In this document: one piece after another, positions 1-6,501 of the stretch
Layout: every line of letters begins with the position of its first letter
How positions within the stretch are numbered: the stretch's first letter is position 1
NCBI GenBank assembly: GCA_018818365.1
Contig: JAHISH010000026.1
Span: 1-8,198 of the forward strand
Direction of reading: 5' to 3'
Length of the DNA: 8,198 nucleotides
From: Candidatus Omnitrophota bacterium
GTDB lineage: Bacteria; Omnitrophota; Gorgyraeia; Gygaellales; Profunditerraquicolaceae
Program-made: the position numbers and the translations under genes
Notes under the pieces: model-generated
What the model saw: only the letters and a program-made list of their open reading frames with translations
Told to the model about the DNA's origin: nothing
The model's database searches: none

Positions 1-2
1 TA

Positions 3-3000
3 CTTGATCGAGAGAAAGTAGATGTCCGGGTAGATCTTAACGCGAGGGATCCGTGTATTTATATTACCGGACACCTCTATCCGCAGGGACCTATAGAAAT
101 TCCGCTTATCCGCGGATATGACGGCGGATTTATTGTGGGGATAGGCAATGCGCAAGGAATACTTGAGCCATATATAATTAATCGCAAACCTATAGTCTTC
201 CCCAGCCCTAGAAATGGAAGAGTCGCTCTTCTTAACGTGGAATTGTATCTTTCTCGCATAAGCGCTTTCGATGTGCAACCGAAAAGTGTCTCTCGTTCAT
301 GCGGGAGAGTCTCTCGAACAAATCTCAGGAACTTTCCAGGACAAAATCGAAAGAGTCTGAGTGCTTCTTCGCCTGTCTCCCAGACACCTTCCCGAACAAA
401 ACGCAGACAGGTTCCAGAACAAAATCGTAGACGTCTGGGGGCTTATTGCATGAGGGTTAATCCGAAGAAGGCAGTGCTTACTATTCCTGCTGCGTTGGTG
501 AGGCAATTCCCTCATATTTTTGAGGAGTCGTTGTATGGGTACTATTCCCGCCGACAAAGACGGATTTTTATATTGTCGCAGCCTCAAGAAGAAGCAATGA
601 CCTCACGGTTACCAGAAAGATCTCGCATTACGCGAATTACCAGCTGCATAGAAGAACTTGGAATTAAGCGCGATGGTTACTCTACTATGTTGACTATGCC
701 GGCACGCCTGGCAAGAAAAGCCGGATTCGAGACTGGGGATCAAACGCGATTTATAATCAAACAGGAAAGGTGTAGTATTGTCAATGAGTCGAAGGAACGC
801 ACAAGCTCGCCGGTAGGAATAGAGGGTAAACGTAAGGTTGCGCTGAAAGTCTCTATAGCCGGATTTGCGGCGGCAGTTCCTTTGCTTTTTGCCCGTCTCT
901 ATCCTGACTTAGTATGTTCGTCTCTCCCGGTTGGTTTTGCAAAAGCTCTTTGTTATTGGGTAAACGATATCGGTGCAAGCCATATTGCGTTATTTGCCGG
1001 ATTGAGCGGTTCTCTTTTGTATTTTTCTTATTTGAATTCCCATAGGCGTCCTCAATGGCCCACATATTTTGCCACCATGATAGGATGTTCGGTGTTAACA
1101 GAATTGCTTCAGCCGTATTTGAGAGCAGAGTGGATATTTTTCCTCTTCCATCGCCACCGCACATTCTTTTTTGAGTGGGCAGACGTGATTATGAATCTTA
1201 TCGGCGCGATACTGGCAGCAGCGATTGTCGAGAAAGACCAGATACAATCGGTATTCCACAAGCACAGGCACTTGACAGCCGCTCCTACGGGCAGAGAGAG
1301 TTCGAGTTCTCCTATTGAAAAAGATAGAATACTTCCGGCAACAGACGGCTCATTCATTGAAAAGCTGTACGATGTTCGTCAGTGCCTGGAAAAGGAAGAT
1401 GGGCCGCGCAACGGCTTAAGAAACTTACGGTTATCCGTTTTGCTCCAGAGATTTATTGCAGGATTATCACCTCACGAGAGACAGGTCTTGTGTTTTGGCA
1501 TCAGTATGGAGTACTTCTGGTACAATGACGTGATACAAAGAATAAATAATTTCCTGAGGATGGTGAAAGCAGGATACCCTATTCCCCAAATTATGCGTGG
1601 GAATGAAGTAATCTTGAATGATGAGAAGGTATGCATCGGTATCTGTGCAGGATTGTCTGAGGATCTCCTTTCTCTGTTGACTGCGGCTGAGCGCTTCCGC
1701 AGAGATGCCCAATTCATCTTAGTGCTTAATCCTCAAAACCTTTCAGTTGATTATGCCGCTATTAATCCTCTTTTGTCTATCCGTAGGGGTTTAGTCTATA
1801 GGGATGGAGTATTCTTTTTTGTGCACTGGAATGATCCTGTGGTCATTGACGGAGTGGGCATATTTGAACCATATGCCCCTTGGGATGTAGAGAAAAAACT
1901 GCAGGCTACCGGTGTGGCGCAGATTGGTTCTGAGCCTATTCAGAATATTGCCAACGATAAAGAGCTTTCATATGCCGCGTTATCTAGGGATACTCAAATT
2001 TCTCTGCCCCATGAGATATCCTTCAGGGAATTACCTTGTCCTGAAGCGAGCCTTCCAATGGATCTAGCTGATTCTCTAATCGCAAAGATGCGCCAGGCGG
2101 GCATTCAGGAGATAGTGTGTAAACCTGCATGCGGTGTACAAGGAAGGGATGTGATCTTTGCACGCGGAGATAACGGTGTGCATGCCCAGATGGATGAAAT
2201 CTACCGATTGCATCAGCAGGAGAAGATGATTATTCAAGAACGCGTGTTTCCTCCTGATCTAATAGTTAATGGGGTAATGTATGATTTTAATCTGCGTGCA
2301 TTCGGATGCCGCACAATATCCGGTGATTTTGTGGTAAGCGATATTCTAGTGCGTTATGGGACAGGTGCGGTCAATCTCAGTAGAGGCGCTCAGCCGATGG
2401 AAGTAGAGACAGTATTGGATATGTTAAATATCCTTGAACCTTCCAGGCGTGGGGCATTGGTCGAGGATTGGGAAAGGGTGGTACAAAGAATTGCTTTGGC
2501 AGTGGAATACGCGGCGAGAGTGAAGAATAAGCTATTGAGAAAGGCAGTTCCCGATGATTCGCAGCAACTCCTGCCTGATTTTCTGGAGGTAGATATTATT
2601 CCTGAAATTAGTCGAGACAGACATGTGCCGTGGGTCATCGAAATAAACGGCCATAATTCAGCGGGGATGTGGGATATCGATCAATTACGTCCTCTCGCAC
2701 AGAGGGGGAGAGCATATCGTCCCTTGATCGAACTGATTATTCATCGTGCCAGAGAGTATAGGCAACAGAGGCCTGTTCTTCCCCTCGCACAGGCGAGTTC
2801 TTCGTTGAAAGATACCGCCAAAGTAAGTCTGAAAGAAAAGACAGAACCACGCGTCTTTAAAGGTGAATTTGCGCAATATACGCATATGACCGAGGATCGA
2901 TTCCTGGAGATGTTCTTGTTACCGCGTTTCACCGGTGAGGAATGGAGCTTAAGGGCAAAAACATTTGCCTGTTTCTGTCTGCCTCATATCGTCACTGCTG

Positions 3001-5717
3001 CGAAGAAGGATATTTTTTCATGTGGCACGCTCGCAAATGACGCAGTGGGGTTCATCACTCCATATGGTTTTAATGTAGAGATTCTCGAGATATCTCTTCC
3101 GAGACCTTTAGCTGCCCAATTATATAGAAAGATCAGTAGTCATGTGGTGGTGATTGCGCAGATAGGAGGACAGTTTTTTCTCATTGACCCGGCAGCCAGA
3201 CAGTTTGAGATTGTGAATCTCGCGGAATTTATCGCTATAGAAGAAGCGCGTATCCACGCAACCCGTAAACATAATGCCGCTGCAAATGATAGGGCGCTCT
3301 TGGAGACCTTACAATCCCCCGATATTGGATTAGTAGTTATTCCTTTGGATGTGGTTGAAAGAAATCCTGCGGGTTTGTGGCCCTATCATTCATCCGTCGA
3401 AAAGCTGTATCCTTTTGCCTGGAAGTGCCCTGTGAGAAGCTCTTCTTCCCCGGTTAAGATGCTGCAGGCAAATGCAGAATATCGACAATATACTTGCCCT
3501 TCCGATACGACAAAGTTGGCAAGCATCGAAGAGAAAATGGAAATAACCAAGTTACCCGCTGGCCTGATAGTTTCAGAGAAATTGGTGCTTCGCACAATAC
3601 AGGATGCAGTAAAACAGGCAAGAGGGCGCGTGAAAAAGATCCCTTCTGACCAATGGCTCGGAGTATTCCTCCCTGCTCCTTTGGTAAGATTGACCAGAGG
3701 ATTAAAATATATCGGCATAGCACCTCACGAGAAGTTCTTAGATTTAGGAAGCGGCAATGGGATAGTCGTCTTGAGCGTTGCATACGTCTGTAAGGCCGAG
3801 AGCGTAGGTATTGAGGGAATAGGTACTTTATTCAAGAGGTCTTGTGTTACCTCAGAGATTTTGAAAGAGAGATTACCGGGAGAACCCAATAGAGCACATT
3901 TTCTGCAGGGGAATTATTTTGAGGAAGATTGGACCCGTTTTGATCTTATCTACTATTATTCTTTCGGATCATCGCAGGCGAAGCTGATCGCTTGGAAGGT
4001 CTACCAGGAGCTTAAGCCCGGAGGAAGATTTGTTGTTTTGGGAGACCGGGTGCGTTCATCCCATTATTGGATCAGTCACTTCCAAGACTTTCGGGGATTT
4101 TTTGCGAAAAAAGGAGGATTTTCATTCCAGGCCTTCCCCGGATTCAGCTTATGGGTTTTTACTCGTGATTCAACAAAGAGAATTGTTTCTTCCCCGGTTC
4201 AGGTGCGCAGGCAGATAGCTGGTGCTCTTCGGGGATTGGTTGACGCAAATGACCCCGAGATTCCCACAATTGCTGAGTTTTTTTCCGCGCTGGACGGCAC
4301 AGGGCGAAGAACGATGCTTGAAGTAGGAGTCGGGCATGACTACCGTTGGACAATTGCTGCTTTGAGAGTAGGATTTCGTGTTACTACTGTACAGCCTCGA
4401 TTCTATAGAGGGCGGGATCAGGAAGATCTTTACTTGCGTTATATAGAAGGAAATAAAGTCGAGCACGCCAGGCATAGAGTTCCTTTGCAAAATCTTACCT
4501 GTCGTTGGGCTCGCGTGCAAGATGTAGATTTTGGACGCAGGAGATTCAGTTTGGTAGTTCTTAAATATGTCTTTGATTCTCCTGATATGAAGATTGAAGA
4601 CCGTGAGAAGATTGTGCAGAAGGTAGTTGATGTCTTGGGCAATGGAGGAGTGGTGGTATTTCGGGTTGTCAATAGATCGGGGTTTGAGTGGTTTGAGTTT
4701 GCGGAAGGGTTGGTAGATGAAATACTGGCTATGATGCGTACCTATGCGCACGTACAGGGAAGAGAGGCCAGTATTGAGCCAAATCTACAACGGATTTTCT
4801 CTAAGATGAATGAGGGAAGCGGGATCAGGTGCGTAAAGATTATGCCCAGAAGGAAGATTCTTCCACCGCAGAGTGCTTCTTCTGCGTTAGAAAAAGAGAT
4901 CCCCGCGTTATTGAAGGATGTTCGTCGCTGTATTGCCCGGGGGGGCTGTCAAAGCAACTATTTGTTGAGAAGAATAAGACATGCTATTGCTATGAATCAG
5001 GCGTCTTCAGAAGATTTTGCCGCGCGTTTCATAGAAATGGCGCGGCAGGCATACCGAACGAAAGAGACTATTACGTTAAAGCAGCGAATCGGTAATTATC
5101 GTCGCGGTGAGACTATTCCCGTAATAGAAGTATATGCGGCGTTTGCCTATGCGCTAACGCATATTAAAGTAAGAGACGTAAGCCTATGGGAGGAATTTTG
5201 TACCACTCTTGCCCTCTACGGAATTAATATGCGTTTAGTCTTTAAATATAAAGAGATGTTTTTTAAAGCGGTTCCTTCCAGTAGTTATGCGTTTTCCAAA
5301 TCCGGATTCAATAAGCTTTCCGGAAAATTCAGGATTAAAAATCCAAACGGCATCCATGTCCGGCCTTCGCAAACTATTGAGGGTATCGTAAGCCAAATCG
5401 AGACGTACGGGGTGTTGGTGTATTTATACTCTCCCCATGCCCAAGAAGGCACAGTTGCCGATAAAGGGGCTAATATCCTTACATTAGCCCTGAAATATAA
5501 TAGGGCAGCTACCTTGACTGTTGCCGGCGCGTGTAGTAGGAGAATCTTACACGATTACTTTGAGCTTGCGATGAGACTATTTAGAGACTATACAGGATTA
5601 TTGCAAGTACTATCCGAGGAAGAGTGGAACGAATATTATGAGCGGAGATATTTGCGGAGAATCCGTGAATTGGGAAAGATGAAGGAAGAGGAAGGAGGTG
5701 GCCATGGAAGAACGTAG
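3..5717 (+). CDS. Giant multidomain membrane-anchored protein (5' end outside window)
   Basis: The frame is open from the first complete codon at position 3 to a TAG stop ending at 5717, giving at least 1904 residues; residue number here is codon position divided by 3. No family covers the whole protein. Visible modules: unrecognised N-terminus (1-103); basic tandem repeat (104-148); two AbrB-like motifs (150-195 and 212-262); VanZ-like membrane domain (279-411) with E367 in TELLQPY and D394, N398, G401 in DVIMNLIG; ATP-grasp with an N-terminal extension (445-900), K707 in the Gly-rich strand, D864, E880 and N882 as likely metal/ATP ligands; transglutaminase/NAT-like domain (954-1135) with C1007, H1047, D1062; methyltransferase 1 (1180-1390) with FLDLGSGNG at 1245; methyltransferase 2 (1405-1615) with LEVGVG at 1439; helical XRE-like module (1630-1757); HPr-like domain (1773-1865) with H1785 in NPNGIHVRPS. 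Ser-Ser-Pro linkers punctuate the modules. Four predicted membrane helices put both flanks on one side, presumably the cytoplasm. Module assignments come from motifs read by eye. The overall role is unknown. Confidence 0.9.
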   Translation, partial: LDREKVDVRVDLNARDPCIYITGHLYPQGPIEIPLIRGYDGGFIVGIGNAQGILEPYIINRKPIVFPSPRNGRVALLNVELYLSRISAFDVQPKSVSRSCGRVSRTNLRNFPGQNRKSLSASSPVSQTPSRTKRRQVPEQNRRRLGAYCMRVNPKKAVLTIPAALVRQFPHIFEESLYGYYSRRQRRIFILSQPQEEAMTSRLPERSRITRITSCIEELGIKRDGYSTMLTMPARLARKAGFETGDQTRFIIKQERCSIVNESKERTSSPVGIEGKRKVALKVSIAGFAAAVPLLFARLYPDLVCSSLPVGFAKALCYWVNDIGASHIALFAGLSGSLLYFSYLNSHRRPQWPTYFATMIGCSVLTELLQPYLRAEWIFFLFHRHRTFFFEWADVIMNLIGAILAAAIVEKDQIQSVFHKHRHLTAAPTGRESSSSPIEKDRILPATDGSFIEKLYDVRQCLEKEDGPRNGLRNLRLSVLLQRFIAGLSPHERQVLCFGISMEYFWYNDVIQRINNFLRMVKAGYPIPQIMRGNEVILNDEKVCIGICAGLSEDLLSLLTAAERFRRDAQFILVLNPQNLSVDYAAINPLLSIRRGLVYRDGVFFFVHWNDPVVIDGVGIFEPYAPWDVEKKLQATGVAQIGSEPIQNIANDKELSYAALSRDTQISLPHEISFRELPCPEASLPMDLADSLIAKMRQAGIQEIVCKPACGVQGRDVIFARGDNGVHAQMDEIYRLHQQEKMIIQERVFPPDLIVNGVMYDFNLRAFGCRTISGDFVVSDILVRYGTGAVNLSRGAQPMEVETVLDMLNILEPSRRGALVEDWERVVQRIALAVEYAARVKNKLLRKAVPDDSQQLLPDFLEVDIIPEISRDRHVPWVIEINGHNSAGMWDIDQLRPLAQRGRAYRPLIELIIHRAREYRQQRPVLPLAQASSSLKDTAKVSLKEKTEPRVFKGEFAQYTHMTEDRFLEMFLLPRFTGEEWSLRAKTFACFCLPHIVTAAKKDIFSCGTLANDAVGFITPYGFNVEILEISLPRPLAAQLYRKISSHVVVIAQIGGQFFLIDPAARQFEIVNLAEFIAIEEARIHATRKHNAAANDRALLETLQSPDIGLVVIPLDVVERNPAGLWPYHSSVEKLYPFAWKCPVRSSSSPVKMLQANAEYRQYTCPSDTTKLASIEEKMEITKLPAGLIVSEKLVLRTIQDAVKQARGRVKKIPSDQWLGVFLPAPLVRLTRGLKYIGIAPHEKFLDLGSGNGIVVLSVAYVCKAESVGIEGIGTLFKRSCVTSEILKERLPGEPNRAHFLQGNYFEEDWTRFDLIYYYSFGSSQAKLIAWKVYQELKPGGRFVVLGDRVRSSHYWISHFQDFRGFFAKKGGFSFQAFPGFSLWVFTRDSTKRIVSSPVQVRRQIAGALRGLVDANDPEIPTIAEFFSALDGTGRRTMLEVGVGHDYRWTIAALRVGFRVTTVQPRFYRGRDQEDLYLRYIEGNKVEHARHRVPLQNLTCRWARVQDVDFGRRRFSLVVLKYVFDSPDMKIEDREKIVQKVVDVLGNGGVVVFRVVNRSGFEWFEFAEGLVDEILAMMRTYAHVQGREASIEPNLQRIFSKMNEGSGIRCVKIMPRRKILPPQSASSALEKEIPALLKDVRRCIARGGCQSNYLLRRIRHAIAMNQASSEDFAARFIEMARQAYRTKETITLKQRIGNYRRGETIPVIEVYAAFAYALTHIKVRDVSLWEEFCTTLALYGINMRLVFKYKEMFFKAVPSSSYAFSKSGFNKLSGKFRIKNPNGIHVRPSQTIEGIVSQIETYGVLVYLYSPHAQEGTVADKGANILTLALKYNRAATLTVAGACSRRILHDYFELAMRLFRDYTGLLQVLSEEEWNEYYERRYLRRIRELGKMKEEEGGGHGRT
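312..446 (+). repeat. Degenerate in-frame tandem repeat, 78-bp period
   Basis: The 57-bp segment at 312-368 recurs at 390-446 with 42 of 57 bases identical and a period of exactly 78 bp (26 codons), so the frame is kept. Both copies encode a basic stretch of the form SRT..R..P.QNR..L.A. A shorter echo (GTCTCTCGTTCA at 288-299 against GTCTCTCGAACA at 309-320) lies just before. The first Ser-Ser-Pro-Val linker sits at the end of copy 1. The second copy ends immediately before the first AbrB-like motif. Confidence 0.75.
360..5285 (+). other. Recurrent Ser-Ser-Pro interdomain linkers in the giant protein
   Basis: Short Ser-rich linkers recur between modules: SASSPV (360-377), TSSPV (801-815), SSSSPI (1299-1316), ASSSL (2793-2807), SSSSPV (3438-3455), SSPV (4188-4199), SASSAL (4872-4889) and SSS (5277-5285). 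Five of the eight keep SSP followed by V or I; the other three keep only the serines. Each lies where one recognisable module ends and the next begins, so they are useful domain-boundary marks. Several are followed by charged or polar residues such as EK, KD or KM. They could be flexible hinges or processing sites; the sequence alone does not decide. Confidence 0.85.
5692..5698 (+). promoter_or_regulatory. Shine-Dalgarno deciding the PilZ start at ATG 5704
   Basis: AAGGAGG lies 5 bases before ATG 5704. An alternative in-frame GTG at 5698 begins inside this Shine-Dalgarno and so cannot be the start served by it. The site is inside the end of the giant gene, which fits translational coupling. 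Confidence 0.85.
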
Positions 5718-6396
5718 GCACCATCCCCGGTGGCAGGTAAATATTCCTGTTAAGATAAAACTTCAAGGCGCAGAAGCATTTAGCTGCGGGCACCTTTTGG
5801 ATATCACCTTGAAAGGGATGCGTATTGCGGTTGATTTCACATTGCCTACGGATAGTCTGGTGACGCTTTGTATCGGCTTAAGCGACGATTGTTTTATTAC
5901 TATAGAGGGGAAGGCGGTTTGGTGCAGAAACGTAGATATTTTAAATATTTACGGAATTATTTTTAAGCGGATTTCTGATTACGATAAAGATAAGATCTTT
6001 GCGTTAGTCAAAGAGATGCATCCGAAACAGATTTACAACGGAGAATGTAATGGTATAATATGCCAGAAAGGAGGAGCGCAAATGGAAGACCTGAGGATCT
6101 TTGAACGTATGCCGGCACAACTTGCAGTGAGATTCATTGATTTGAAGGAAAATAAGGAAGGAGATGCCCAGACACTTGATATAAGTGCCAAGGGTATGGG
6201 ATTAGTGACTGAACAGCCGCTTGGTCCCAAAACTCCTTTAGAGTTATGGCTTAAAATTCCCGATAGGGGAGAGCCTCTTTACATGCGCGGTGATGTCGTC
6301 TGGTCCAAGGCAACAGAAGAGAGTAAGTACCGCGTGGGGGTTAATCTTGAGAAAGCCGACCTTATGGGATTGGCCAGAGTAATGCGGATTGCGTAG
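5704..6396 (+). CDS. Tandem PilZ-domain protein
   Basis: A 230-residue soluble protein made of two PilZ domains in a row. PilZ domains commonly bind cyclic di-GMP through an N-terminal RxxxR and a later (D/N)xSxxG motif, and act as effectors on motility, secretion, polysaccharide synthesis or enzymes. Domain 1 (about 1-120) has R5-H-H-P-R9 and D33-I-T35-L-K-G38, with Thr replacing the usual Ser. Domain 2 (127-230) has a clean D159-I-S161-A-K-G164, but its first motif reads R135-M-P-A-Q139, so the second Arg is missing. ATG 5704 is chosen over GTG 5698 because of the AAGGAGG at 5692. The gene overlaps the end of the giant gene by 14 bp. The segment joining the domains (residues 106-126) looks like a former intergenic region: it contains promoter-like and ribosome-binding sequences ahead of Met127. 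I see no membrane segment or signal peptide. The PilZ call is firm; the ligand and target are not known. Confidence 0.88.
   Translation: MEERRHHPRWQVNIPVKIKLQGAEAFSCGHLLDITLKGMRIAVDFTLPTDSLVTLCIGLSDDCFITIEGKAVWCRNVDILNIYGIIFKRISDYDKDKIFALVKEMHPKQIYNGECNGIICQKGGAQMEDLRIFERMPAQLAVRFIDLKENKEGDAQTLDISAKGMGLVTEQPLGPKTPLELWLKIPDRGEPLYMRGDVVWSKATEESKYRVGVNLEKADLMGLARVMRIA
6032..6059 (+). promoter_or_regulatory. Possible internal promoter for the second PilZ domain
   Basis: TTTACA at 6032-6037, a 16-base spacer, and TATAAT at 6054-6059 preceded by TG at 6051-6052 (extended -10). This is a near-consensus housekeeping promoter inside the tandem PilZ gene. The expected start at about 6065-6066 leaves a leader of roughly 16 bases before ATG 6082, just enough to hold the Shine-Dalgarno. 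Confidence 0.5.
6067..6074 (+). promoter_or_regulatory. Strong internal Shine-Dalgarno before PilZ domain 2
   Basis: AAAGGAGG ends 7 bases before an in-frame ATG at 6082, which is ideal spacing. It is as good as the site before the first PilZ start and lies exactly between the two domains, so a shorter product is plausible. Confidence 0.7.
6082..6396 (+). other. Candidate internally started single-PilZ protein (104 aa)
   Basis: Translation from ATG 6082 would give a 104-residue protein, about the size of one PilZ domain. The conserved Asp of the DxSxxG motif is residue 33 counted from this Met, exactly as it is residue 33 from ATG 5704 in domain 1. This suggests that two originally separate tandem genes lost the stop between them, or that both the long and the short form are made. 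It shares frame and stop with the tandem PilZ gene, so it is listed as an alternative product and not a second gene. Confidence 0.5.
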
Positions 6397-6448
6397 CGTA
6401 CGTATATACTATAGGTAAAACTAAAAAAAAGTTGACCTATCCGCAATC
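6387..6448 (+). promoter_or_regulatory. Composite inverted repeat over the -35, possible operator
   Basis: GATTGCG (6387-6393) faces CGCAATC (6442-6448); inside it ATAGGT (6411-6416) faces ACCTAT (6435-6440), and AACT (6419-6422) faces AGTT (6430-6433). The right-hand arms cover the -35 hexamer and part of the spacer of the promoter for the solute-binding gene, while the outer left arm lies at the end of the PilZ gene. No T-run follows, so it is not a standard terminator. An operator for a sugar-responsive repressor is a reasonable guess; the regulator is not in the window. Confidence 0.45.
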
Positions 6449-6460
6449 TTATGTTACATT
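6423..6460 (+). promoter_or_regulatory. Promoter of the carbohydrate ABC transporter operon
   Basis: An A-tract (6423-6430, possible UP element) precedes TTGACC (6432-6437), a 17-base spacer and TACATT (6455-6460), with TG at 6452-6453 forming an extended -10. Transcription would start near 6467, giving a leader of about 35 bases before ATG 6502. Confidence 0.65.
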
Positions 6461-6490
6461 ATCTAGTTACTTTTACTTCGAGATTCTTAA

Positions 6491-6497
6491 AAGGAGG
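6491..6497 (+). promoter_or_regulatory. Shine-Dalgarno deciding the solute-binding protein start
   Basis: AAGGAGG lies 4 bases before ATG 6502. An in-frame ATG at 6451 overlaps the -10 region and has no such site, so 6502 is the start. Confidence 0.85.
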
Positions 6498-6501
6498 TAG
6501 T

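Noticed and set aside
135..137. GTG 135 as start of the giant gene
   Set aside because: The same frame is open back to position 3 with plausible protein sequence, and no Shine-Dalgarno precedes 135. The gene more likely starts outside the window.
450..452. ATG 450 as start of a separate AbrB-like gene
   Set aside because: There is a G-run about 10 bases upstream, but no stop separates it from the upstream frame and no clear AGGAGG-type site as seen at the other genes. It cannot be fully excluded.
4170..4751. 193-codon open frame on the minus strand
   Set aside because: It lies wholly inside the methyltransferase part of the giant gene, has no ribosome site or domain pattern, and looks like an antisense shadow.
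4829..5095. 88-codon plus-strand frame inside the helical module
   Set aside because: It is an out-of-frame shadow of the giant gene with Cys-rich low-quality sequence and no ribosome site.
5698..5700. GTG 5698 as PilZ start
   Set aside because: It lies within the Shine-Dalgarno that serves ATG 5704.
6387..6448. Inverted repeat as an intrinsic terminator after the PilZ gene
   Set aside because: The stems are interrupted and no T-run follows; it overlaps a promoter instead.
6451..6453. ATG 6451 as start of the solute-binding protein
   Set aside because: It overlaps the -10 region, has no ribosome site, and would place extra residues before the lipoprotein signal peptide.
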